Below, piece by piece: positions 6,447 to 14,418 of a stretch of 21,250 nt of DNA; the first letter of the stretch is position 1, and each line of letters starts with the position of its first letter. The notes beneath the pieces are model-generated. The model saw only the letters and a list, made by a program, of their open reading frames with translations. It made no database searches and was not told the DNA's origin. Position numbers and translations under genes: made by a program. The stretch is taken from assembly GCA_009776345.1 (NCBI GenBank), contig WRLS01000014.1, positions 1 through 21,250 on the forward strand, in the 5' to 3' direction. This DNA is from Oscillospiraceae bacterium (lineage in GTDB: Bacteria; Bacillota; Clostridia; Oscillospirales; Ruminococcaceae).

Positions 6447-8162
6447 ATGGACACAAACCAAACCGTATGTAAGGACCTAATCTACCGCGCGATGGAGGAT
6501 GCACGTGAGCGCATAATTGCCGCTTTTGGGCGGGCGATGGACAGCGGCGCGCTTCCCGTCGCCGTTTTGCCGGATTTCACGGTAGAGATACCGGCGGATC
6601 CGTCTAACGGCGACATTGCCGCCAACGCGGCGATGGCGTGCGCGCGGGTTATGCGGAAAAAACCGCTTGATATAGCAGAGGCGGTTGTGGATGAGCTTTC
6701 GCTTGAAGGCAGCTTTTTTGTAAGGGCAGCGGCAAAGGCCCCGGGCTTTATAAATTTATTTTTCCGCCGCGAGTGGTTTTCGCGCGTCGTTTCCACCGTG
6801 CTTGAGCTTGGCGATATGTACGGACACACCAACTACGGCAACGGCGAAAAGGTGATGGTAGAGTTCGTTTCCGCCAACCCCACCGGACCTATGCACATGG
6901 GGAACGCCAGGGGCGGAGCTTTGGGCGACACGCTTGCAGGGGCGCTGGACGCCGCCGGTTACGACGTAACGCGCGAATTTTTTGTGAACGACGCGGGGAA
7001 CCAGCTTGAGAAATTCGGCTATTCTCTTGAAGCGCGATATATGCAGCACTTTTTGGGCGAGGATGCCGTGCAGTTCCCTGAAGACGGCTATCAGGGCGAA
7101 GACATAAAAGATTACGCCGTGCAGTGCGCGGGGCGCTTCGGTGAGGAATTATTGGGCATGGACAGCGAAGACCGCCGAAAGGCGCTGCTTGGCTACTGCT
7201 TGCCCAGAAACATCCAGCGCATGGAGGATGACCTGCTAAAATACAGGGTCAATTATCAGATATGGTTTTATGAAAGCATTTTGCACGACAAAGGCACAAT
7301 CGCGAAGGTCATATCCATCCTAAAAGAAAAAGGGCTTACCTGCGAGAAGGACGGGGCCGTTTGGTTTGAGGCTACAAAGCTCGGCGGCGAAAAGGACGAG
7401 GTGCTTGTCCGCCGCAACGGCCTGTACACTTACTTTGCGGTTGATATTGCCTACCACTACAACAAATTCGTGGAAAGGGGGTTCTCCACGGTCATCAATT
7501 TATGGGGCGCGGACCATCACGGCCAGGTTGCAAGGCTGAAAAACGCCGTATCCGCGCTTGGGGTGGAGAACACGAATTTTGAGCTTCTAATCTTCCAGTT
7601 CGTGAATATGGTGAAGGACGGGCTGCCATACCGCATGAGCAAGCGCACCGGCCGCGCAATTACGCTTGCGGACCTGCTTGACGAGATACCTGTCGATGCC
7701 GCGCGGTTCTTTTTCATACGGCAGGGGATGGGCGCGCCAATTGATTTTGACTTGGACCTGGCTGTCAGTCAAACGCCGGAAAACCCTGTTTACTACGTGC
7801 AGTATGCCCACGCGCGTATCTGCAGCATCATAAAAAAATTAAAAGAGGACGGCGTGGAAATACGCACAGCTTCCGCGCAGGAGCCGGGCCTGCTTTGTAC
7901 GGCGGAGGAAACCGCGCTTATCCGCCTTCTGGCGCAGTACCCCGGCGAGATCATCAAGGCCGCTGTACGGCGCGACCCGTCAAGGCTTGCGCATTTCCTA
8001 ACAGAGCTCGCCGGGCAGTTCCATAAATTCTACACAGCCTGCCATGTGCGCTGCGGGGACGAAAAACTCATGCAGGCGCGTATCGCCCTGTGCCTGGCGG
8101 CTAAGACGGTGTTTTACAACCTGCTCACACTGCTTAAAATCAGCGCGCCTGAATCTATGTGA
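6447..8162 (+). CDS. argS: Arginyl-tRNA synthetase
   Basis: Class I synthetase that charges tRNA-Arg with arginine in the cytoplasm. The 571 residues match the family. The N-terminal Add-1 domain covers about 1-110. The HIGH-type ATP site is NPTGPMHMGNARGG (144-157) and the KMSKS-type loop reads RMSKR (396-400). The NLWGADHHG motif (351-359) lies in the catalytic domain. The C-terminal anticodon-binding domain runs from about 450 on and ends in an ...LLKIS.PESM-like tail. AAGGGG lies 13 bases upstream of the ATG, a weak site, so coupling to the upstream DUF1934 gene is possible. Its last 8 bases overlap the convergent folC gene. Confidence 0.97.
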   Translation: MDTNQTVCKDLIYRAMEDARERIIAAFGRAMDSGALPVAVLPDFTVEIPADPSNGDIAANAAMACARVMRKKPLDIAEAVVDELSLEGSFFVRAAAKAPGFINLFFRREWFSRVVSTVLELGDMYGHTNYGNGEKVMVEFVSANPTGPMHMGNARGGALGDTLAGALDAAGYDVTREFFVNDAGNQLEKFGYSLEARYMQHFLGEDAVQFPEDGYQGEDIKDYAVQCAGRFGEELLGMDSEDRRKALLGYCLPRNIQRMEDDLLKYRVNYQIWFYESILHDKGTIAKVISILKEKGLTCEKDGAVWFEATKLGGEKDEVLVRRNGLYTYFAVDIAYHYNKFVERGFSTVINLWGADHHGQVARLKNAVSALGVENTNFELLIFQFVNMVKDGLPYRMSKRTGRAITLADLLDEIPVDAARFFFIRQGMGAPIDFDLDLAVSQTPENPVYYVQYAHARICSIIKKLKEDGVEIRTASAQEPGLLCTAEETALIRLLAQYPGEIIKAAVRRDPSRLAHFLTELAGQFHKFYTACHVRCGDEKLMQARIALCLAAKTVFYNLLTLLKISAPESM

Positions 8163-9429
8163 CACGCGCCAACGCAATCGGCCGCAAGCTTGTCATAATA
8201 TACATCGAGCCGCATACAAGCACCGCGTCCCCGTCTTTGCAAAGGGAAACCGCGTGCGCAAAGGCATCCTCCGGGGTATCCCTGTAATGCACTTTACCGT
8301 GCATTGTGCGGCAGATTCCCGCAAGCTTTTCCGGCGGGAAGGCGCGCCGCCAGCCCGGCACAGTGGTGGCTGTGACGCTTTCCATCAGCGGCAGTATCTG
8401 CCCCAAAGAGGCGGGGACATCGGTTTTGTCGCTCATCATAGCTATTACGCCGTGGATTTTTCGGCTTTTTAAAAGCGGGAGCGTATCGGCGAGCGAGCGC
8501 AGTTTGTCAAAGTTATGCGCACTGTCCAAGATTACAGCAGGGCTGTCCCCGATGATTTCAAACCGTGCCGGGAATTTTACTTTTGCCATGCCGTCCGCGA
8601 TGTTTTGCTTTGTCACCTTCATGGATGTATGCCCCAGCGCGCGGACTGCTTCCAGGGCGGTCAGCGCGTTGAGTACCTGATGCCCGCCTGCCAGCGGGAT
8701 GTGTACAGGCATACCGCCCCAAATAATATCGGAACCGTGCGCGCCTGTTTTTACAATTTCGGCATCGGCGGGGATAAGGAGCGGGTTTCCCTCTTCGGCA
8801 CAGCGTCCTTTAATAACAGCCAAAGCCTCCGGGCGCTGGCGCGGATAGCTTACCGTTACGCCGCCGCGCTTTATGATCCCGCATTTGTGCAGTGCGATCT
8901 CCCCGATTGTGTTGCCTAAATACTGCGAGTGGTCGATCCCGATTGACCCGATCACAGACACCAGCGGGGTACCGATAACATTCGTGGAGTCGTACAGCCC
9001 GCCCATGCCTACCTCCAGCACGGCAATATCGCATTGTTCGCGCCGGAAATGCTCGAACGCCATCGCGGCGACGAGTTCAAACATAGTGACAGGCAGGCCA
9101 CGGCGGGACATTTCGTCGTAAAACGGGCGCGCCCACTGTACAAGGGCGGTTAGGTCATCCTGCGGGATCATTTCGCCCGAAACCTGTATGCGCTCCCTGA
9201 ATTCCACGATATAGGGGGAGATGTACAGGCCGGTTTTATAACCGGCTTCGCACAATATATGGCTTAACATCGCGCAAATTGAGCCTTTGCCGCTTGTCCC
9301 CGCAACATGGATGAAGCGCAGGCGCTCATGCGGCCTGCCCATCATATCCAGCAGCGTTTCCATCCTGCCCGGCACTTTGCCGAAGGCCGGGATACTGTTT
9401 ATAAAGCATAGTGCTTCATCGTATGTCAT
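8155..9429 (-). CDS. folC: Folylpolyglutamate synthase / dihydrofolate synthase
   Basis: An ATP-dependent Mur-ligase-family enzyme that adds glutamate to folates, and in many bacteria also makes dihydrofolate from dihydropteroate. It is 424 residues, the usual length. The P-loop is AGTSGKGS (43-50); a second FolC signature, MGGLYDSTNVI, lies near residue 142, with the IGIDHSQYLGNTIGEIA block after it. The C-terminal domain has ILDSAHNFDKLRSL. GGGG about 9 bases before the ATG serves as ribosome site. The stop codon lies inside the end of argS, so the two genes converge with an 8-bp overlap and no terminator between. The promoter appears to lie inside a palindromic element upstream. Confidence 0.96.
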   Translation of the reverse strand: MTYDEALCFINSIPAFGKVPGRMETLLDMMGRPHERLRFIHVAGTSGKGSICAMLSHILCEAGYKTGLYISPYIVEFRERIQVSGEMIPQDDLTALVQWARPFYDEMSRRGLPVTMFELVAAMAFEHFRREQCDIAVLEVGMGGLYDSTNVIGTPLVSVIGSIGIDHSQYLGNTIGEIALHKCGIIKRGGVTVSYPRQRPEALAVIKGRCAEEGNPLLIPADAEIVKTGAHGSDIIWGGMPVHIPLAGGHQVLNALTALEAVRALGHTSMKVTKQNIADGMAKVKFPARFEIIGDSPAVILDSAHNFDKLRSLADTLPLLKSRKIHGVIAMMSDKTDVPASLGQILPLMESVTATTVPGWRRAFPPEKLAGICRTMHGKVHYRDTPEDAFAHAVSLCKDGDAVLVCGSMYIMTSLRPIALARVT

Positions 9430-9443
9430 AGCTGTACCCCTTT

Positions 9444-9472
9444 ATACTAATATCCGTTTAAGAAATAGACAA
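9444..9472 (-). promoter_or_regulatory. Putative folC promoter inside a palindromic element
   Basis: On the minus strand, -35 TTGTCT (9467-9472) and -10 TAGTAT (9444-9449) are 17 bp apart and only about 15 bp from the folC ATG. They lie in the left arm of the 102-bp inverted repeat. This would make a very short leader; transcription could also come from hup readthrough. Confidence 0.4.
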
Positions 9473-9545
9473 AAAATCGAGCAAAAGCTTTCGGTTATGG
9501 GTTTTGCGAAGATTTTTTGTCCTCATTTCTAACGGAGATTAGTAT
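9444..9545. repeat. 102-bp near-palindrome (MITE-like element)
   Basis: The outer eight bases ATACTAAT and ATTAGTAT are perfect inverted repeats. The arms (about 9444-9486 and 9502-9545) share TCCGTT, AGAAAT, ACAAAAAATC and GCAAAA blocks in inverse order, with small gaps between them. The centre, about 15 bases, is the loop. TTA occurs immediately outside both TACTAAT ends (9442-9444 and 9545-9547), which could be a 3-bp target duplication. Each arm contains a promoter-like pair of hexamers pointing outward. No coding capacity exists, so any mobility would depend on a transposase elsewhere. A simple long RNA hairpin is the alternative. Confidence 0.6.
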
Positions 9546-9555
9546 TACGCACAAC

Positions 9556-9590
9556 AATGAGGATGCCAAGCGGCACCCCCATTATTTTTT
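9556..9590. terminator. Hairpin downstream of hup
   Basis: AATGAGGATGCC (9556-9567) and GGCACCCCCATT (9572-9583) can pair around AAGC. In RNA from the minus strand (hup side) all 12 pairs form, two as G-U, but no U-tract follows. In plus-strand RNA there are two A-C mismatches but a run of T (9585-9590) follows. So either strand could be the functional one; a role at the hup 3' end is the simplest reading. Confidence 0.4.
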
Positions 9591-9602
9591 GTTTTAAAAA
9601 AA

Positions 9603-9881
9603 CTATTTACCGCTTACGGCTTCCTTAAGGGCTTTACCGGCCTTGAAAGCGGGGAGCTTGCTTGCGGGGATTGGCATTGGCTCTTTTGTGCGGGGGTTGA
9701 TGCCGTTGCGCGCGGAGCGGTTCTTTACTTCAAATGTCCCGAAGCCGACAAGGGATACCCTGTCCCCCGCCACCAAGGTCTCGGTGATCGCGCTGATTAC
9801 CGCGGATACCGCCTTTTCGCTGTCTTTTTTTGTGAGGTCGGACTTTTCAGCAACCGCGCTGATTAACTCTGCCTTTGTCAT
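9603..9881 (-). CDS. hup: HU-family DNA-binding protein
   Basis: A small nucleoid protein that binds and bends DNA as a dimer. The 92 residues are full length. The HU/IHF signature is present: VSLVGFGTFEVKNRSARNG leads into the beta-arm with GINPRTKEPMPIPA, including the intercalating proline region, and the C-terminal helix is FKAGKALKEAV. AGGAGGT lies 8 bases before the ATG. It starts 22 bp after mazG, and mazG-hup adjacency is common in Clostridia, so the two are probably cotranscribed. Being short and strongly translated, it may be expressed far above mazG. Confidence 0.97.
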   Translation of the reverse strand: MTKAELISAVAEKSDLTKKDSEKAVSAVISAITETLVAGDRVSLVGFGTFEVKNRSARNGINPRTKEPMPIPASKLPAFKAGKALKEAVSGK

Positions 9882-9903
9882 GTGTAACTACCTCCTGATA
9901 TTA

Positions 9904-10626
9904 TTATTTATTTGCGAAGCGTTCTATAAAACGCGCCGATGCTTTTGAGAGCGCGTCCTCGGGGTTCGTGCCGAAATGCCTTGCCAGATTTACCGCCGCA
10001 AAGAGCAGGCCGCCGATTTCATCGGATACCGCGTTACCGCTTTGCTCAACGGCATTTTCAAGCTTGTCCAGCCCGCCCCTGATGTCAGCTATGGCTTCCT
10101 CTCGGCTATCCCCGTAAAAACCCGATTTCGCCGCTTTGCTTTGGAGCTTGTCCGCCCGTATCAGCGCGGGCAGGGCGGAGGGTATGCTTCTAAGCGTGTC
10201 CGAGAAGGAGCTTTGGTTTTTTTCGGCCTGCTTAATGGCATCCCAGTTACGCAGGACATCATCGGGTGTCCTAACATCGCCGGCCGCTGTTTCATTTGCG
10301 GCATCCGGGAAAATATGCGGGTGGCGGCGGATCATTTTCTTGCAGACGCCGTCGCATACATCATCGAAGGTGAAGGTATTCTGCTCTGCTTCGATCTGCG
10401 TATGGAACAGCACCTGCAACAGCACATCGCCCAGCTCTTCGAGAAGCAGCGCATTGTCGCCGCTGTCGATCGCCTCCACAGCCTCGTAAGTTTCTTCGAT
10501 GAAGTTGCGGCGGATGGACAGGTGCGTCTGCTCCTTGTCCCACGGGCAGCCGCCCGGGGAGCGCAGGAGCGCGACAATCTCCAGCAGGTCGCCTATGCCG
10601 TATTTTTCCTTTAGGGTAAACTGCAT
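9904..10626 (-). CDS. mazG: Nucleoside triphosphate pyrophosphohydrolase MazG
   Basis: Hydrolyses NTPs and dNTPs to the monophosphate and pyrophosphate, cleaning the nucleotide pool. The 240 residues contain two MazG domains. The first is canonical: RSPGGCPWDKEQTH (22-35), then the metal-binding EETYE (44-48) and EELGD (64-68), then RRHPHIFPD. The second (about 155-235) is recognisable by GFYGD and FAAVNLARHFGTNPEDAL, but its acidic motifs are worn: the second reads DEIGG (202-206) instead of EExGD. The first domain probably carries the activity here. GGGAAG 8 bases upstream supports the ATG. Confidence 0.93.
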   Translation of the reverse strand: MQFTLKEKYGIGDLLEIVALLRSPGGCPWDKEQTHLSIRRNFIEETYEAVEAIDSGDNALLLEELGDVLLQVLFHTQIEAEQNTFTFDDVCDGVCKKMIRRHPHIFPDAANETAAGDVRTPDDVLRNWDAIKQAEKNQSSFSDTLRSIPSALPALIRADKLQSKAAKSGFYGDSREEAIADIRGGLDKLENAVEQSGNAVSDEIGGLLFAAVNLARHFGTNPEDALSKASARFIERFANK

Positions 10627-10673
10627 GATTAATCTTCCCGGATTTTTGATGCCGTAAAACAGAAACCTTACCT

Positions 10674-10702
10674 ATCTTACCCTAAACAATTAAATAATTC
10701 AA
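10674..10702 (-). promoter_or_regulatory. Promoter of mazG-hup
   Basis: Minus-strand -35 TTGAAT (10697-10702) and -10 TAAGAT (10674-10679), 17 bp apart, about 48 bp upstream of the mazG ATG. The region around it (10690-10800) is strongly AT-rich, as often seen upstream of active promoters. Confidence 0.5.
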
Positions 10703-10829
10703 GTATTTTTACAACTTTTTTCTTGAAATCGGGAAGAAATCGGGCTTTTTGTGAAATTTACATCAAAATATCTTATTTATTCACATATACCTGTAGTATT
10801 ATGGGCTTTTGATATATGCGGTATACAGC

Positions 10830-10860
10830 AAAAAAGCGCTGGCTAAGCCAGCACTTTTTT
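10830..10860. terminator. Bidirectional terminator after the coiled-coil gene
   Basis: Six A's, then GCGCTGGC-TAA-GCCAGCAC, then six T's. The stem has one C-A mismatch on the plus strand, which becomes a G-U pair on the minus strand. It lies 13 bases beyond the stop of the minus-strand gene at 10873 and isolates it from the mazG promoter. Confidence 0.85.
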
Positions 10861-10872
10861 GAGGATGTGGTG

Positions 10873-11238
10873 TTATTGCTCTTCTTCCGGGGCGGCCGGC
10901 TCCTCGTCGGCGTCCTTGGGTTTGGCGCGCGTTTCTTTTACGCTGCTGCTCTTGACTTCGGCGAGCAGGTCCTCAAGCTCGTCGAGCTTTTCGTTTAGCG
11001 CGTCGATCGCCTCCACCGCCAGCCCGACCGCGTCCTCACAGCTCTCGCCGCTTTTGCGGGATTCATAGACCAGCGCGCCCAGCTTTGTGTACGCCTTCTC
11101 GATGTCCCAGGCGACCGTCTTTGCCTTGTATTTCAGCTTGCCGTACTCCACCATCTCCGTGGTTTTTTTACCCGCTATATCCGCGGCCTGCCTTGCCTTT
11201 TCAATGAATTCGTCAAAGGCGTCTTCAAATTTGCCCAT
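10873..11238 (-). CDS. Small charged coiled-coil protein of unknown function
   Basis: A 121-residue protein I cannot assign to a characterised family. It is all-helical and highly charged, with no membrane segment or signal peptide. Residues 1-65 form an amphipathic helix with a run of Lys/Ala heptads (FIEKARQAADIAGKKTTEMV); residues about 75-95 are a second coiled-coil-like helix (LNEKLDELEDLLAEV). The last 25 residues are acidic and Pro/Glu-rich, probably disordered. AGAGGG about 9 bases upstream supports the ATG. It is monocistronic, between its own terminator and a TATAAT-bearing promoter. Proteins of this shape next to housekeeping genes occur in Clostridia; a scaffold or nucleoid/envelope-associated role is only a guess. 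Confidence 0.8.
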   Translation of the reverse strand: MGKFEDAFDEFIEKARQAADIAGKKTTEMVEYGKLKYKAKTVAWDIEKAYTKLGALVYESRKSGESCEDAVGLAVEAIDALNEKLDELEDLLAEVKSSSVKETRAKPKDADEEPAAPEEEQ

Positions 11239-11278
11239 ACATCAATCCCTCTTTCCTATTTTTTATGGCGCTGATGCC

Positions 11279-11284
11279 ATTATA
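11279..11284 (-). promoter_or_regulatory. -10 element of the coiled-coil gene
   Basis: A perfect minus-strand TATAAT lies about 40 bp before the gene's ATG. At 17 bp spacing the -35 would be TGCTAA, a poor match. A 5-bp inverted repeat ATGGC/GCCAT (11265-11269 and 11276-11280) abuts it at the expected transcription start. Confidence 0.4.
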
Positions 11285-11363
11285 CACGATATCACGCAAA
11301 TTAGCATTTATATTTCGTAAAAAAATGGCGGCGTGCGATTAAAATTTGATTAAACCGTGCCCT

Positions 11364-12317
11364 TTACCCGATAAACTCCCGGAGCAGGCTGTCAGACGGG
11401 ATCAAATTTGGGTCAATGGCAGGGAAGCGCCCGAGGGCTGTCAGCACGCGTTCCATCTGCGGGAACTCCTCAAAATCTTCTTCGCCGACAGTTGGGATGA
11501 CCTCGCGCAAAAGGTGGTGCCACACACAGGCCTCGTAATCAATTGTGTTGTCGATTTTAAGGTCAACGTCGTCGCGGAAGGGGTCGATGTTCTTTTTCTC
11601 CCCGGCTACGACAGTGTCCCAGTACCGCAGAGTGTATACAGCGGGATAGTTGCGGAACTTAGAATCCCGCACCATACGGCGCAGAAGGCGGATATCCTTG
11701 GGGACGAGGACTTTTTCGTCGCCCTCCACGAATTTTGTGCGCACGCTGACATAGATCCGAAAGACTGTCTGGGGCGGTACGCTGGAAAGCACCATCGGGT
11801 TAAGCGCGTGGATGCCCTCCATGATCAGCACGTCGTTATCGCCCAGCTCTACATAATGGCTGCGGAGGCGCTGTTCCTGGCTGTTGAAATCGAATTGCGG
11901 GAACCAAGAATTGCCGCGGCGGGTAAGCTCGCTGAAGCTTTCATTGAGAAGGTCCAGGTCAAGGCAGTGGACAGATTCCATATCCGGGCTGCCGTTTGCA
12001 AGCTTTGGATAGTGCATCATGCCCTTGAAGAAATTGTCCATGGAAAGCACGCGCGCGCCGACACCTTGGTCGATCAGGCGTTGTTTGAGCTTGTGCGCCG
12101 TTGTTGTCTTGCCGGATGCCGACGGGCCGCACAGCAGGATATATTTATAGGGCCTTGTGGTTTCCTTGCCCTCGCGGATGGTGCCGGCGGCGCGGGCAAC
12201 CTGGTTGTTGTAGTATTCTTCGGAGCGGCGCACTAAATCTTCAGGGTCATTTTCAGCCATGGCTGAAATGTCCGCTATATTTACGGCGGAGTATTTTTTC
12301 TCGTTGATTTCCCGCAT
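11364..12317 (-). CDS. Uridine kinase-like P-loop nucleoside kinase
   Basis: A 317-residue P-loop kinase of the uridine kinase/phosphoribulokinase family. Walker A is GPSASGKTT (64-72); LSMDNFFKG and the DVLIMEGIHALNP segment are typical of uridine kinases. It is longer than Udk (about 210 residues), with an N-terminal extension of about 55 residues and a C-terminal tail ending IPSDSLLREFIG. That tail recalls the larger clostridial nucleoside kinases that also carry an N-terminal TGS-type domain, which is absent here. The substrate is therefore uncertain. GGAGGG lies 4 bases before the ATG, and the gene overlaps the end of hemZ by 37 bp. Confidence 0.85.
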   Translation of the reverse strand: MREINEKKYSAVNIADISAMAENDPEDLVRRSEEYYNNQVARAAGTIREGKETTRPYKYILLCGPSASGKTTTAHKLKQRLIDQGVGARVLSMDNFFKGMMHYPKLANGSPDMESVHCLDLDLLNESFSELTRRGNSWFPQFDFNSQEQRLRSHYVELGDNDVLIMEGIHALNPMVLSSVPPQTVFRIYVSVRTKFVEGDEKVLVPKDIRLLRRMVRDSKFRNYPAVYTLRYWDTVVAGEKKNIDPFRDDVDLKIDNTIDYEACVWHHLLREVIPTVGEEDFEEFPQMERVLTALGRFPAIDPNLIPSDSLLREFIG

Positions 12318-13768
12318 AATCCCTCCAAATAAAATCTTTTAATCTCAGCTTTTCGCGCACACTGCTCTTCATACCTTGAGATGTATTCATATGGGTATTT
12401 AAAGTTATACACACGCTCTATGCGCCCGGGGGCGCACAGCTTTGTAACCGCGCCCGCCCCGACAGCCAAAACCGTACGGGTCTCCTCCATGATAAAAATA
12501 TTATAGGGGCTTTCAAAGCCCGGTTTCGCAAAGCCTACGTTCTCCAGGTTCTGCCGCGTGCCCTTCTGCCGGTAGAGATAGAAAGGACGGTAGCCGTATG
12601 CAATTAGCTTACCGTGGGCGCGGGACACGGCGGGCTGAAGCCCAGGCAATTCCTCAAATGCGCTTTCTAGGCCGCGCAAATCGGATGAGCGCTTGACGGT
12701 AAGTGTATGAAGCGTGATATTTTCCGGCGAGAGCGCCAAAACCTCATCTATACTGCGGTCAAGCGCCGCGCCGCCGTCACCGGGCAACCCTGCGATAAGG
12801 TCCATGTTTATCCACCGGAAACCCGCTTCCCTTGCTTGAATAAACGCTTCTTTTACCCGGGCGGCGGTGTGGTCCCTGCCGATCGCCGCAAGGACCGTAT
12901 CGTCCATGGTCTGCGGGTTTACGCAGATACGGTTCACCGCGTTTTCGCGCAGGGTTTTCAGCTTTTCAGGGGTGATGGCATCGGGGCGGCCTGCTTCAAC
13001 CGTAAATTCCGTCAGGCAGGACAAGTCGAAGGCGCCGCGTATTGTTCGGAGAAGTAAGTTTAGCTCCCCCGCCTCCAAAACAGCGGGAGTCCCGCCGCCG
13101 ATGTAAACATCGCGCAGTTTTAGCTGTAAATCAGCCGCGATTTGCGCGGTAAGAAGAATTTCATCCTTTAACAGGCGCACATAATCCGGGATCAGCTTTG
13201 CGCAGCGATGAACTTCATGTGATACAAAGGAGCAGTAAAGACAGCGGCTCGGGCAAAACGGGATTGAAACATACAGGCTGAAATCCCGCGGCAGGTTATC
13301 CGCCAGGATCGGGGCTTGAATATCCGCGACAGAAAGTGCCAGCTCGGTTTTATCGGGGAGCGCGAGGTAATCGTTTTGTAATCTTTGTGACGCGCCTTCA
13401 CGCGTAAGGCCGCATTCCATCCAGCCGCGCAGAAGGCGGACAGGCCGCACGCCTGTCAGTATGCCCCACGGCGGGCGGATGCCTGTACTTTTTACAAGGA
13501 TGCCGAAAAGCAAAACGGCAAGTACACGCTCGCGCTCATCCACGGGGGCACCCCCGGGCAGGCAGGCACTGTCGCTGTAAAAACTGCCGCCCAAGCGCAG
13601 TGACGTAAACAGCCGCAGCTTCCCGCCATCGTCCGAAACCGAAGCTACAGCGGTTTTCTCGGCGCCTTTGTCCGATGCTTCCACGGCTATTTTTGCCCCG
13701 GGGAAGAACAGCCTGACTACACATTCCATTTCATACACGAAGCTATGGCCGGATACAACCAGTATCAT
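12281..13768 (-). CDS. hemZ: Coproporphyrinogen III dehydrogenase-like radical SAM protein (HemZ)
   Basis: A 495-residue radical SAM protein of the HemZ/HemN group. HemN-type enzymes decarboxylate coproporphyrinogen III without oxygen, but several relatives do other chemistry. The N-terminal 160 residues are the HemZ-specific region with GILTGVRPVRLLRG (102-115). The [4Fe-4S] motif C-x3-C-x2-C is Cys172, Cys176 and Cys179 in FCPSRCLYCSF. DVYIGGGTPAVLE and MDLIAGLPGD are standard for the HemN superfamily. The C-terminus resembles the HemN-like YRQKGTRQNLENVGF part. Its ATG overlaps the MBL-fold gene's stop (TAATG), so translation is coupled. No other haem genes are in view, so I would not insist on a haem role. 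Confidence 0.9.
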   Translation of the reverse strand: MILVVSGHSFVYEMECVVRLFFPGAKIAVEASDKGAEKTAVASVSDDGGKLRLFTSLRLGGSFYSDSACLPGGAPVDERERVLAVLLFGILVKSTGIRPPWGILTGVRPVRLLRGWMECGLTREGASQRLQNDYLALPDKTELALSVADIQAPILADNLPRDFSLYVSIPFCPSRCLYCSFVSHEVHRCAKLIPDYVRLLKDEILLTAQIAADLQLKLRDVYIGGGTPAVLEAGELNLLLRTIRGAFDLSCLTEFTVEAGRPDAITPEKLKTLRENAVNRICVNPQTMDDTVLAAIGRDHTAARVKEAFIQAREAGFRWINMDLIAGLPGDGGAALDRSIDEVLALSPENITLHTLTVKRSSDLRGLESAFEELPGLQPAVSRAHGKLIAYGYRPFYLYRQKGTRQNLENVGFAKPGFESPYNIFIMEETRTVLAVGAGAVTKLCAPGRIERVYNFKYPYEYISRYEEQCARKAEIKRFYLEGLCGKSTRKNTPP

Positions 13769-14400
13769 TAGACTTTGCCGGAAAGATAGGGGTTGTTTGC
13801 GCGTTCGTAATCCAAGGTGGAAAATTCGCCGTGGCCGGGGTAGACGACATAATCTCCCTGTAAAGCGGCAAGCTTTGCAAGGGAGAACCGCAGTATATTA
13901 TAATCGCCGCCGTATAAATCCGTGCGTCCTACATCCTCCCGAAACAGCGTATCGCCGGTGAAAAGGGCGTCGCCGCAAAGATACGCCACGCCGCCTTTTG
14001 TATGGCCGGGGACGCTTATAACCCGAAATTCCAGGCCGTCAGCAGACAGGATATCCCCTTCTGTAGCGTTGGACGCACTGCCGATCAGAAACTCCGCGTC
14101 ATCGCCGTAGCGGAATACAGCCAGGCTTTTTTGGCTGTCGCTCAACATTTCAAGGTCGTCCGCGCCGATTTTAAGCCCTGCCTCCGGGAACAGCGACATA
14201 AGCTTTTTCACACCGCCGATATGGTCGTGGTGGCCATGTGTCAGCAGGATGAATTTTGGGGAAAGGCCGTTTTCCTCTACAATGCCCGCGATTTTATCGG
14301 GCTGTGCGCCGGGGTCGATTATTACGCAGCTGTCATTTTCTGCCGCGATAATATAACAGTTCGTGCCGAGCAGCCCCACAGCAAGATGTATGATTTTCAT
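13768..14400 (-). CDS. MBL-fold metallo-hydrolase (glyoxalase II-like)
   Basis: A 210-residue cytoplasmic metallo-beta-lactamase-fold hydrolase. The metal ligands are all visible: THGHHDH (His55, His57, Asp59, His60), His133 in VPGHTKGG, Asp150 in FTGDTLF, and His190 in YPGHGE. This is the short glyoxalase II-like subgroup, and the lack of the long C-terminal domain argues against a true glyoxalase II. The substrate is unknown. The gene sits 18 bp after the SGNH gene and is coupled to hemZ by a TAATG overlap. Dtd-MBL-hemZ is a common order in Clostridia. Confidence 0.9.
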   Translation of the reverse strand: MKIIHLAVGLLGTNCYIIAAENDSCVIIDPGAQPDKIAGIVEENGLSPKFILLTHGHHDHIGGVKKLMSLFPEAGLKIGADDLEMLSDSQKSLAVFRYGDDAEFLIGSASNATEGDILSADGLEFRVISVPGHTKGGVAYLCGDALFTGDTLFREDVGRTDLYGGDYNILRFSLAKLAALQGDYVVYPGHGEFSTLDYERANNPYLSGKV

Positions 14401-14418
14401 ACTGCAACCCCCTAGTAA

